From: Candidatus Nomurabacteria bacterium RIFCSPHIGHO2_02_FULL_38_15
GTDB lineage: Bacteria > Patescibacteriota > Minisyncoccia > Phycocordibacterales > UBA9973
Length of the DNA stretch: 22,257 bases
Assembly (NCBI GenBank): GCA_001785575.1
Contig: MFUC01000004.1
Coordinates: forward strand, 1 to 22,257
Direction: 5' to 3'
Shown here: in pieces, positions 1 through 6,254 of the stretch
Position numbering within the stretch: position 1 is the first letter of the stretch
Layout: every line of letters begins with the position of its first letter
Made by a program: the position numbers and the translations under genes
Notes under the pieces: generated by a model
Told to the model about the DNA's origin: nothing
The model's input: only the letters and a program-made list of their open reading frames with translations
The model's database searches: none

Positions 1-2
1 AG

Positions 3-443
3 GTTGGGGTCAGTGGTATTTTGCCACTCACTAGCGATAAAGTTATTAAAAAAGGCATAAATATAGAACGTTGCCAAACGATTGTACGCGAGGCCAGCGA
101 ACAATCAGGCCGACTAGTTGTACCCTATTTATTGCCTGAAATGGATTTGCAAAAAGCTTTTGAATATTTTATTAAAAAAATTGAGTCAGGCGAGGCAATC
201 CAATTAGTTTTTTGCGATATGCCCGGCCACGATTCGCCTAGCAAAGTTGAGGTTAAAAAATTAATTATTGATAATCCAATAGCCACTGTATTTTTCATTG
301 GGCCCGAAGGTGGTTGGTCAGACCGCGAAAAACTATCGGCAGAATTATTAGGTATACCTAAATATAGTTTAGGTAATAATGTTTTACGCGCTGAAACTGC
401 CGCTATTGTGACGGCTTATTTGGCCGTAAATAAAAAGCTATAA
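3..443 (+). CDS. rsmE: 16S rRNA m3U1498 methyltransferase RsmE, C-terminal part
   Basis: SPOUT-class methyltransferase that uses S-adenosylmethionine to methylate N3 of U1498 in 16S rRNA on the assembled small subunit. The reading frame is open at the left edge, so the gene begins outside the window and the TTG at 21 is not the start. Family marks in order are GVSGILPLTSDK near the edge, the REASEQSGR segment, then the C-terminal knot that forms the cofactor pocket: FFIGPEGGWSDREK (around 296-338) and LGNNVLRAETAAI (around 370-410). These match the family's IGPEGG and LR-ETA motifs. uppP starts 7 bases after the stop, so the two are probably co-transcribed. Identification is firm; only the N-terminal PUA-like domain is missing. 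Confidence 0.93.
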   Translation, partial: VGVSGILPLTSDKVIKKGINIERCQTIVREASEQSGRLVVPYLLPEMDLQKAFEYFIKKIESGEAIQLVFCDMPGHDSPSKVEVKKLIIDNPIATVFFIGPEGGWSDREKLSAELLGIPKYSLGNNVLRAETAAIVTAYLAVNKKL

Positions 444-450
444 ACTAAAC

Positions 451-1230
451 ATGACTATATTACACGCAATTATATTAGGCATTGTAGAGGGATTAACAGA
501 GTTTTTGCCAATTTCATCAACTGGGCATTTGATTTTGACTGCCAATTTGTTGAATTTACAACCCAATCAGTTTTTAAAAAGCTTTGAAATTATTATACAA
601 TTAGGTGCTATATTGGCCGTTGTGTTTTTGTACATAAAAAGGATTTTAAATAATAAAAGTATTTTTATAAATTTAATTTATGCTTTTGTGCCCACCGCAA
701 TTATTGGCTTTTTGTTTTATAAACAAATTAAAATATTTTTAGGTCACAACATTATCGTGCCTATTGCCTTGATTTTAGGTGGTATTATTATAATCATTGT
801 TGAAAATAACTTGGCTAAAAAAAGCATAAATTTGCATTCAAATGCAAACTTAAACAAATCTGTAAATAAAACAGAATCTTTTATGTTGGGCATAATCCAA
901 ACTCTGGCCTTTATACCCGGTGTATCACGATCAGGTGCGGTAATTATTGGTGGATTAATGCGGGGCTTGAATCGCCAGGACTTGGTTGAATTTTCGTTTA
1001 TGTTGGCCATACCCACAATGCTAGCAGCCACCGGTTATGACTTAGTTAAAACCGGTTTTAGTTTTTCATCTAATGAATGGCTATTAGTTTTGACTGGTTT
1101 TATCACGGCCTTTATTGTTGCCCTTCTTGCCATTAAAAGCTTCTTAAAATTCATTACCACCCACTCATTCACGTCCTTTGGCTGGTACCGCATAATCATT
1201 GGCATTGTATTTTTATTCATACTTTTGTAA
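451..1230 (+). CDS. uppP: Undecaprenyl-diphosphatase UppP (BacA family)
   Basis: Integral membrane phosphatase that converts undecaprenyl pyrophosphate to the monophosphate, recycling the lipid carrier for peptidoglycan and other wall polymers. The protein has 259 residues, close to the usual 260-275, and is almost entirely hydrophobic helices. Both catalytic signatures are present: EGLTEFLPISSTGH at residues 13-26 and PGVSRSGA at 156-163, including the conserved Glu, Ser and Arg residues. The ATG follows the rsmE stop by 7 bases without a recognisable Shine-Dalgarno, so translation may be coupled. A perfect 10-bp hairpin lies 3 bases after the stop. Confidence 0.96.
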   Translation: MTILHAIILGIVEGLTEFLPISSTGHLILTANLLNLQPNQFLKSFEIIIQLGAILAVVFLYIKRILNNKSIFINLIYAFVPTAIIGFLFYKQIKIFLGHNIIVPIALILGGIIIIIVENNLAKKSINLHSNANLNKSVNKTESFMLGIIQTLAFIPGVSRSGAVIIGGLMRGLNRQDLVEFSFMLAIPTMLAATGYDLVKTGFSFSSNEWLLVLTGFITAFIVALLAIKSFLKFITTHSFTSFGWYRIIIGIVFLFILL

Positions 1231-1233
1231 ACC

Positions 1234-1256
1234 AGCCATAAGTCCGACTTATGGCT
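1234..1256 (+). terminator. Perfect 10-bp hairpin after uppP
   Basis: AGCCATAAGT, a CCG loop, then ACTTATGGCT form a perfect stem directly after the uppP stop. It is followed by A-rich rather than T-rich sequence, so it is a poor intrinsic terminator for the plus strand. It may instead stabilise the 3' end of the rsmE-uppP mRNA, or act together with the adjacent minus-strand terminator. Confidence 0.45.
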
Positions 1257-1286
1257 AAAATTAAAAACCCGCTCTTTTGAAGCGGG
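1257..1286 (-). terminator. Intrinsic terminator of the lipoprotein gene
   Basis: Read on the minus strand: stem CCCGCT, loop TCAAAAG, stem AGCGGG, followed by TTTTTAATTTT. It lies 20 bases beyond the stop codon of the minus-strand gene ending at 1307, in the right orientation to end it. Confidence 0.75.
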
Positions 1287-1306
1287 CTTGTGAACTATTC
1301 TTACTC

Positions 1307-2215
1307 TTACCGACTAACACAGTTACAAGTAGCCATGTCCATGACTTTTCCTACCGGGCATCGGCGAGGGTCACATGGTTTACCAACGTTTATCACTCTG
1401 TCATTTTTGACCAACACCTCCTTGGGCTCTTCTGGTTTCAAGCTCGGTTTGAATGGATTTTCTACACCAACATCAGTGTAATGAATGCCGGCTTTAACAA
1501 TCAATCCAGGTGTTTTTGAATCAAGATCCATAACTCCGTCTGATGTCATTTTCATCCATCTTGCATAAACTACCACCTTTTTGTTTTTGTTCTTCATCAA
1601 TCGGTAATCTTCAGTTGGAACGTAAACCGAAAAGGATAATTTTTTGTCATACTCCCAATAGCCCTGACTATTGTCGCCATCTTCAACCCAAATCGAATCC
1701 TGATACACTGGAGAGATTATGTAAAATTGCCCGCCCATAGTTGGATAACCAATCATGTTGGCAAAATCCAGTTCACCGATAAACAGTTCATTCGCGGTAG
1801 CAGTAACAACAGGTTGCTGAACTTTGATGTTTGGCTGACTTGGAGTTGGTTGAACCGGGACCGGTGTTTGAGTTTTTTGTGTTGGGGTTGGTGTAATTTT
1901 TACTTCCCCATTACCAGAACCTTTTTGAGTTCCAGTGTCATACACTACGGTCTGGCTTTGTTCAGAGTCTCCGGCTTTTTGTTTTTTAGCCTTAGCTTTT
2001 GCCTGGGCTTTTTCTTCAGCTTCTTTTTTCGCCTCAGCCTTTTCAGCTTTTTTAATCGTCCGTTTTTCCTTACGTGTCATAGGTTCATCACCATCAGACT
2101 GTTCAGTTTTGTTCTTCTTTCCAGGAAAAACCTTCTGTGCTAACGAGCAAGAAGTGGTTGCTAACATGGCAATAACTATAGCCATAACCAGCATTGATGT
2201 CATTTTTGTTTTCAT
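1307..2215 (-). CDS. Putative secreted lipoprotein with Lys/Ala-rich linker and C-terminal Cys cluster
   Basis: Function not recognised. The 302-residue product starts with a lipoprotein-like signal (basic MKTK, hydrophobic core to about residue 19, then LATTSC with Cys23 as the likely lipidated residue; the lipobox is imperfect). A strongly charged Lys/Glu/Ala helical stretch (about residues 45-82) and a Pro/Thr/Gln-rich linker (about 105-135) suggest a cell-surface stalk. The remainder, rich in Tyr, Trp and Val, looks like a beta-sandwich-type domain. The tail carries Cys281, Cys286, Cys297 and Cys299, a spacing that suggests disulfides or metal binding outside the cell. It is a single-gene unit with its own promoter and terminator. 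Its G+C looks a little higher than that of its neighbours by eye, so acquisition is possible but unproven. Confidence 0.82.
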   Translation of the reverse strand: MKTKMTSMLVMAIVIAMLATTSCSLAQKVFPGKKNKTEQSDGDEPMTRKEKRTIKKAEKAEAKKEAEEKAQAKAKAKKQKAGDSEQSQTVVYDTGTQKGSGNGEVKITPTPTQKTQTPVPVQPTPSQPNIKVQQPVVTATANELFIGELDFANMIGYPTMGGQFYIISPVYQDSIWVEDGDNSQGYWEYDKKLSFSVYVPTEDYRLMKNKNKKVVVYARWMKMTSDGVMDLDSKTPGLIVKAGIHYTDVGVENPFKPSLKPEEPKEVLVKNDRVINVGKPCDPRRCPVGKVMDMATCNCVSR

Positions 2216-2247
2216 TCGCGTTTTTATTTAAATGTACGTTAGCCCGT

Positions 2248-2276
2248 ATCTTAGCAAATACATTGACAGTTGTCAA
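2248..2276 (-). promoter_or_regulatory. Promoter of the lipoprotein gene with overlapping palindrome
   Basis: On the minus strand there is a perfect -35 TTGACA (2271-2276), a 17-bp spacer and a -10 TAAGAT (2248-2253), giving a leader of about 26 bases. The -35 is one arm of an inverted repeat, TTGACA-GT-TGTCAA at 2263-2276 on the plus strand, which could be a repressor site overlapping the promoter. Confidence 0.8.
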
Positions 2277-2296
2277 GTAGTATTTAGTAGTGATTT

Positions 2297-3340
2297 TTAA
2301 AGGCGGATTATGTCTTTGACGGTAATTAAAATCATCAACAATAATAAGGCAATAATACCAATGGCATTTATGAAGCCTAAAACTTTTTGTGAAATTCGTT
2401 TGCGAGTTACGGCGTCTAATATGACAAATAAAATTCGGCCACCATCAAGCCCAGGGAAAGGCACTAGATTTAAAATGGCTAAATTAATAGATAAAATACC
2501 GGCAAAAGACAGCAAGTACGCCAAACCAAAATCACTCGCCTGCCCTACTTGCTTAACTATGCCAACTGGGCCCGAGACTTGGTCACCCACATTTTGACCG
2601 GTAAATAATTTGGCAAATAAATTAATAAAGCCCTTGAAAGTTTCCTGGGTGTAAAAAATTGTGGCTTTAGCCGAGGCGACAACGGCTTTACCAAACGAAA
2701 GTTTATTAGTTTGTACGGGTTGCAGTTCAATGCCAATTTTATTTATGCCGTCAATATTTTCAGGCACAATACTAATTGCAACCTCTTGCCCCGCTCTAGT
2801 TAAAATAAATTCTAAGGGTTGGCCATTACGAACGGCGCTGGTTACAGTTTGTGGATCGGTAATAATTAATTCGCCACCCTCATAATTTATTTTCTGTACA
2901 ATATCGCCAGCCTGAATACCACTTTTTTCGGCCACACTGTTTGGGGCAACATTAGTAATTAAAACATCGGCGTTGTTTAAATCATTCGTGGCCTGAGGCA
3001 TGCCCAATGACATGGCACCAAAAAACAAAACCCAAGCAATTAAAATATTCATTACAATACCCGCCACTAAAACAACGATTTGGGCAAAATAGGATTTTGA
3101 AGCAAATGAACCTGAACTGATATCGCCACCATCTTCGCCCTTGATTTTAACATAACCGCCCAGGGGCAATAAGTTAAATGAAAATTTCGTACCCTTGTGC
3201 CAAAAAGCGGTTAAACGTGGTGGAAAGCCAAAAGCAAATTCATCTACCTTCATTTTAAACCACTTGGCAGTTTGAAAATGCCCATACTCATGAACAAGCA
3301 CTAAAATTAAAAGTATTATGAAGAAGTACAATAGGGGCAT
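2297..3340 (-). CDS. rseP: RseP-type site-2 zinc metalloprotease (M50 family)
   Basis: Membrane-embedded zinc protease that cuts single-pass membrane proteins or signal-peptide remnants within the bilayer (regulated intramembrane proteolysis). The 347-residue protein has the zinc motif HEYGH at residues 17-21 in the first helix, one PDZ-like domain in the middle (SVAEKSGIQAGDIVQKIN region), and the second metal-ligand motif NLVPFPGLDGGR with Asp at about 299 in a late helix. This is the canonical layout with one PDZ domain instead of the two in E. coli. The ATG sits 5 bases after the stop of the upstream four-helix-bundle gene and directly abuts a CTAG-repeat array, so it has no recognisable ribosome-binding site. 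No other promoter is seen. The substrate cannot be inferred. Confidence 0.93.
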   Translation of the reverse strand: MPLLYFFIILLILVLVHEYGHFQTAKWFKMKVDEFAFGFPPRLTAFWHKGTKFSFNLLPLGGYVKIKGEDGGDISSGSFASKSYFAQIVVLVAGIVMNILIAWVLFFGAMSLGMPQATNDLNNADVLITNVAPNSVAEKSGIQAGDIVQKINYEGGELIITDPQTVTSAVRNGQPLEFILTRAGQEVAISIVPENIDGINKIGIELQPVQTNKLSFGKAVVASAKATIFYTQETFKGFINLFAKLFTGQNVGDQVSGPVGIVKQVGQASDFGLAYLLSFAGILSINLAILNLVPFPGLDGGRILFVILDAVTRKRISQKVLGFINAIGIIALLLLMILITVKDIIRL

Positions 3341-3345
3341 AGGTT

Positions 3346-3384
3346 CTAGGTTCTAGGTTCTAGTGTTGAGTTACTAGATTCTAG
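3346..3384. repeat. CTAG-heptad array, rseP side of the cassette
   Basis: CTAG occurs at 3346, 3353, 3360, 3374 and 3381, all in one 7-bp register; the missing unit at 3367 is degenerate (TGAG). On the minus strand this gives three exact CTAGAAC units plus variants. The last 12 codons of the four-helix-bundle gene and its TAG stop lie inside the array. CTAGGTTCTAG at 3346-3356 is the exact reverse complement of CTAGAACCTAG at 4013-4023. Confidence 0.85.
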
Positions 3385-3732
3385 CTTATTAATAATCGTT
3401 CTAAGCATTTTACTAACTTCTGTAATTAATTCAAGTTGTGGTTCTATTGAAATGTTGTATAAATCTTTACAAAGAAATAGTTGAGTCTCTAACTCAGATG
3501 TAGAACCATAGGCAATGTGCATAAACTGGCAATAATCCTTCCTGGTTTTTCGACTACTACCCTCAGCAATATTTGAAACTATTGAAACTGCCGAGCGACG
3601 CATTTGTGACTGTAAGGCAAATACTTCAGCTTGAGGAAGTTTGGCCGTAATTGTATAAACCTGCTTCACAAGTTCATACCCCTTTTGCCAAACAATTAAA
3701 TCTTTATATGATTTTATACTGGGTTCATTCAT
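3346..3732 (-). CDS. Four-helix-bundle protein (S23/IVS-encoded type)
   Basis: Small all-helical protein of the family first seen encoded in 23S rRNA intervening sequences and common in candidate-phyla genomes; its function is not established. Family landmarks are IKSYKDLIVWQKGYELV near the N-terminus, SQMRRSAVSIVSNIAEG in the middle, and YGSTSELETQL in the third helix. I chose the ATG at 3732 (128 residues, starting MNEPSIKSYKDL) over an in-frame TTG at 3750, because family members usually begin just before the KSYKDL segment. The C-terminal dozen residues (LESSNSTLEPRT) are translated from the CTAG-heptad array and are probably not part of the fold. It follows the small membrane protein gene and precedes rseP by 5 bases. 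Confidence 0.9.
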   Translation of the reverse strand: MNEPSIKSYKDLIVWQKGYELVKQVYTITAKLPQAEVFALQSQMRRSAVSIVSNIAEGSSRKTRKDYCQFMHIAYGSTSELETQLFLCKDLYNISIEPQLELITEVSKMLRTIINKLESSNSTLEPRT

Positions 3733-3762
3733 TGTAAATTTATTTTTCAATACCCTTGTACC

Positions 3763-3972
3763 TTAAACAATCTTTATACAATTTTTCTTGTTTATCAAGC
3801 CAATTAACACTATATTGATGGGTTCTTGATTGTTAGTAGAGTTATAAAGAAATGTTTCACTATTACTTTTTTTTATAATCTGGGCTGGTCTTAACTGAAA
3901 CCAATAAAAAACAAAACCTAGAGTTAGTAGCCCTATTAAAATTATATATTTATTTTCTTTTAATTTATTCAT
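3763..3972 (-). CDS. Small single-pass membrane protein, apparently frameshifted
   Basis: Unrecognised 69-residue reading frame: charged MNKLKENK start, one membrane helix (about residues 9-26, ending FVFYWFQLRP), then a short soluble part. The last roughly 20 residues look out of frame. Shifting by -1 near codons 46-48 gives an extension containing NWLDKQEKLYKDCLRYKG, with a stop at 3740-3742, only 7 bases before the four-helix-bundle ATG. That tail resembles small membrane proteins I recall from candidate-phyla genomes, but this is memory-level evidence. The gene may be decaying, carry an assembly indel, or use frameshifting. It lies inside the CTAG-array-bounded cassette. Confidence 0.6.
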   Translation of the reverse strand: MNKLKENKYIILIGLLTLGFVFYWFQLRPAQIIKKSNSETFLYNSTNNQEPINIVLIGLINKKNCIKIV

Positions 3973-3991
3973 ATTTATTTTTTTCTAAAAC

Positions 3992-4026
3992 CTAGTCACT
4001 AGCAACTAGTCCCTAGAACCTAGCTA
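3992..4026. repeat. CTAG-heptad array, frr side of the cassette
   Basis: CTAG occurs at 3992, 3999, 4006, 4013 and 4020, exactly 7 bp apart, with variable trinucleotides between (TCA, CAA, TCC, AAC, CTA). The frr stop codon (4024-4026) directly abuts the array. With the array at 3346-3384 it brackets the cassette as imperfect inverted repeats. Confidence 0.87.
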
Positions 4027-4575
4027 AACGGTCATTACATCGCGCTCCTTTTTGTCAAAAAGTTGCTCTAGATTATTATTGGCTTCGTCAACTAATTTTT
4101 GCAATTCATCAAGTGCGCGAAACTTGCTGTCTTCATCAAGGTTGCCTGATTTTTCACTGGCCCGAATATCCTCTTGAGTTTTTTCGCGCTCTTTGCGTAC
4201 ACGAATGCGAGCTTCCTCTAGTAAATCTTTTAAAATTTTAACCATCTTGCTACGAGTTTCGGTCGTTAGCATTGGAAATATTACCCGCAAACCATCGGCA
4301 TCACAAACAACTGACAAGCCAATATTTGCATCATTAATGGCCTTTTCAATAACTTTTACTTGCGATTTATCCCATGGTGACACGCGCAAAGTTTTAGAGT
4401 CCTCAATGGTTACCGAGGCCACATTTTTAATAGGCATATTACTACCATAACTATCAACCATCACGCCATCTAATATCATTGGGCTTGCCTTGCCACTGTG
4501 TAAAGTTGAAAATTCATGCGCCAACCATTCATGGGTATTTTTAAAAGCTTCTTTTGTTTGGGTAAAATTATACAT
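4024..4575 (-). CDS. frr: Ribosome recycling factor
   Basis: RRF splits post-termination 70S ribosomes together with EF-G. At 183 residues it has the normal family length. It is recognisable along its whole length: the LHSGKASPMILDGVMVDSYG region in the first helix and turn, the VSPWDKSQVKVIEKAI segment in domain II, and the ARIRVRKEREKTQEDI coiled helix near the C-terminus that contains the conserved Arg residues. The start is ATG at 4575. A perfect extended -10 ends 10 bases upstream, so the mRNA should have almost no leader. It lies 24 bases after the delta-prime-like gene, so it can also be reached by read-through from mreB. Confidence 0.96.
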   Translation of the reverse strand: MYNFTQTKEAFKNTHEWLAHEFSTLHSGKASPMILDGVMVDSYGSNMPIKNVASVTIEDSKTLRVSPWDKSQVKVIEKAINDANIGLSVVCDADGLRVIFPMLTTETRSKMVKILKDLLEEARIRVRKEREKTQEDIRASEKSGNLDEDSKFRALDELQKLVDEANNNLEQLFDKKERDVMTV

Positions 4576-4585
4576 AAGTAATAAG

Positions 4586-4594
4586 ATTATATCA
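4586..4594 (-). promoter_or_regulatory. Extended -10 promoter of frr
   Basis: TGATATAAT on the minus strand is a perfect TGnTATAAT, ending 10 bases before the frr ATG. No convincing -35 is present. The predicted transcription start lies about 3 bases before the start codon. Confidence 0.7.
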
Positions 4595-4599
4595 TAAAA

Positions 4600-5181
4600 T
4601 TATAAAGTCACAGCTAAAAATTCTAAAATTTGTTTGGCTGATGTACCCGAGTCAAATAAGTGGTCATGAAGTTGGGCTAAAGTTTGTTTTTGTTGGCTGG
4701 TTAAAAACTTTGTTTCGGTGTTAGTGCTCAAAATTTGATTTATCAAATTTTGAGCGCCGGGCCTGACCTCATCATCGTCTTTATTTAAAATATTTTTGAC
4801 TACTTCAAGCCTGTCTACAATGCTCAACTCCAAAAAGTTTGAAAGTTTCAATTCACTATCTGCAACATTATCTATAACATTTAGGCGTGACAACAAAGTG
4901 TCCAATATACCGGCCCGACTTTTAGTAACTAAAACTATTTGTTTACCAGCTGATGGCTCCTCAAGAGTTTTTAGAAAAGCATTTTGAGCAAGTTCTAAAA
5001 AAGTCTCAAAATAAATTATGTGTGTCTCGGCCCCCGAAGTTAACAAAAAACTGTTTAACGCATGCACGTCGTCTATCTTTAGTTTTGTAAAATAGTGTTT
5101 AAAAATTGGCTCGGCCAGTTTAGGTAAAAAGCTTTTCAAATTTATTTCTTTATTGTTAGTACAAATTAAATATGCGTGCAT
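4600..5181 (-). CDS. DNA polymerase III delta-prime-like clamp-loader protein, no P-loop
   Basis: A 193-residue relative of the delta-prime/gamma AAA+ clamp-loader subunits that open the sliding clamp onto primed DNA. The diagnostic part is AQNAFLKTLEEP (about residues 65-76) followed by IVLVTKS and ILDTLLSRL (92-100), matching the family's sensor-1/SRC region (N-LLKTLEEP and ILSR). The N-terminus is much shorter than in normal delta-prime proteins (about 300 residues or more): there is no Walker A motif and no Cys4 zinc module. Delta-prime is often ATPase-inactive anyway, so a structural role is plausible. It lies 21 bases downstream of mreB and probably depends on the mreB promoter. Confidence 0.72.
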   Translation of the reverse strand: MHAYLICTNNKEINLKSFLPKLAEPIFKHYFTKLKIDDVHALNSFLLTSGAETHIIYFETFLELAQNAFLKTLEEPSAGKQIVLVTKSRAGILDTLLSRLNVIDNVADSELKLSNFLELSIVDRLEVVKNILNKDDDEVRPGAQNLINQILSTNTETKFLTSQQKQTLAQLHDHLFDSGTSAKQILEFLAVTL

Positions 5182-5202
5182 AAGTTTTTTATTTTTGAAT
5201 TA

Positions 5203-6216
5203 TCACTTTGAGCTTAGGGCTTTTTTATATGATCCTAGATGCTCTAATGCCTGCCCTGTACCATAAACAACGCAATGCAGCGGGTTATCAGCCAAACGAA
5301 CCTTTACACCGGTTTTGTTTTCAATCAATTTAGTCAAATTTAAAAGTTGTGATGTGCCCCCAGTTAAAATAATACCCTGATCCATTATGTCGCTGGCTAG
5401 TTCAGGTGGAGTTTCAGCCAACACGACTTTTATAGCGCCAATTATTTGACCTAATACTTCACCAATAGCCAAGGTTATTTCGTTACTTTTTATATCAATA
5501 CTTTTGGGCAAGCCCTCGCTGTAATGACGCCCTCTTACGCTCATAACTAGCTCTTCTTTTAAAATTATAGCTGATGCGATAGTTTTTTTAATTTCCTCGG
5601 CTGTACGTTCACCAATAGCTAAAGAATACTTTTTCTTCATATGTTCAATAATCGCTAGATCAATTTTGTCACCAGCTGATTTAACCGATGAGCTATGCAC
5701 AATACTGCCCAAAGATATTACGGCTACATCAGTCGTACCACCACCAATATCAACCACAACGTGGCCTTTATTGGATTCATAAATCGGAATGCCCGCCCCA
5801 ATCGCCGCCAAGATCGGCTCCTTCATAACATATGCATTTTTGGCCCCAGCCCGAATGGCCGCATCAATAACGGCCCGACGTTCAGCCGATGTAATACCGG
5901 CCGGTACTGAAATTAAAACATCTGGCTTTAAAAAGTTCCACTTCGGTAGTGCTTTATTAATAAAATATCGTAGTAGTGCCTCAGTCGCGCGATAGTCGGC
6001 AATAACCCCGCCTTGCATGGGTTTATAAGCTGTAATATTTTCAGGGGTTTTACCAATCATTTCCTTGGCCTCGTTGCCTACCGCTAAAATCTTTTTATCC
6101 TGCTCTGATATGGCCACAACCGTTGGCTCATCAACCACAACCCCCACCCCCGGCAAAAAAACCAGCGTATTGGCCGTACCCAAATCAATACCTAATTTTA
6201 TTCGCTGAAATATCAT
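5203..6216 (-). CDS. mreB: Rod-shape-determining actin homologue MreB
   Basis: Bacterial actin that forms membrane-associated filaments guiding lateral wall synthesis. The protein has 337 residues, the usual length. Actin-fold nucleotide-binding motifs are intact: IDLGTANTLVF (phosphate 1, about residues 10-20), VVDIGGGTTDVAVIS (phosphate 2, about 153-167) and ILTGGTSQLLNL (adenosine motif near residue 285). The N-terminal MIFQRIKLG is the short amphipathic start seen in many MreB proteins. The start at 6216 lies 9 bases after an extended -10 element, so the transcript is predicted to be nearly leaderless. The gene is divergent from priA and probably co-transcribed with the delta-prime-like gene. 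mreC and mreD are not in the window. Confidence 0.96.
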   Translation of the reverse strand: MIFQRIKLGIDLGTANTLVFLPGVGVVVDEPTVVAISEQDKKILAVGNEAKEMIGKTPENITAYKPMQGGVIADYRATEALLRYFINKALPKWNFLKPDVLISVPAGITSAERRAVIDAAIRAGAKNAYVMKEPILAAIGAGIPIYESNKGHVVVDIGGGTTDVAVISLGSIVHSSSVKSAGDKIDLAIIEHMKKKYSLAIGERTAEEIKKTIASAIILKEELVMSVRGRHYSEGLPKSIDIKSNEITLAIGEVLGQIIGAIKVVLAETPPELASDIMDQGIILTGGTSQLLNLTKLIENKTGVKVRLADNPLHCVVYGTGQALEHLGSYKKALSSK

Positions 6217-6225
6217 CAGACCCCC

Positions 6226-6234
6226 AGTATAGCA
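6226..6234 (-). promoter_or_regulatory. Extended -10 promoter of mreB
   Basis: TGCTATACT on the minus strand, ending 9 bases before the mreB ATG, with no -35. It lies only 5 bp from the oppositely directed priA -10, so two polymerases are unlikely to occupy both at once. Confidence 0.65.
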
Positions 6235-6239
6235 AAAAA

Positions 6240-6248
6240 TGCTAGAAT
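6240..6248 (+). promoter_or_regulatory. Extended -10 promoter of priA
   Basis: TGCTAGAAT ends 6 bases before the priA ATG at 6255. No -35 is present. The predicted transcription start coincides with the start codon. Confidence 0.6.
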
Positions 6249-6254
6249 AGGGCT

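Noticed and set aside
3346..4026. CRISPR array.
   Set aside because: The repeats are only 7 bp with 3-base variable parts and there are no cas genes; no CRISPR-like array is present anywhere in the window.
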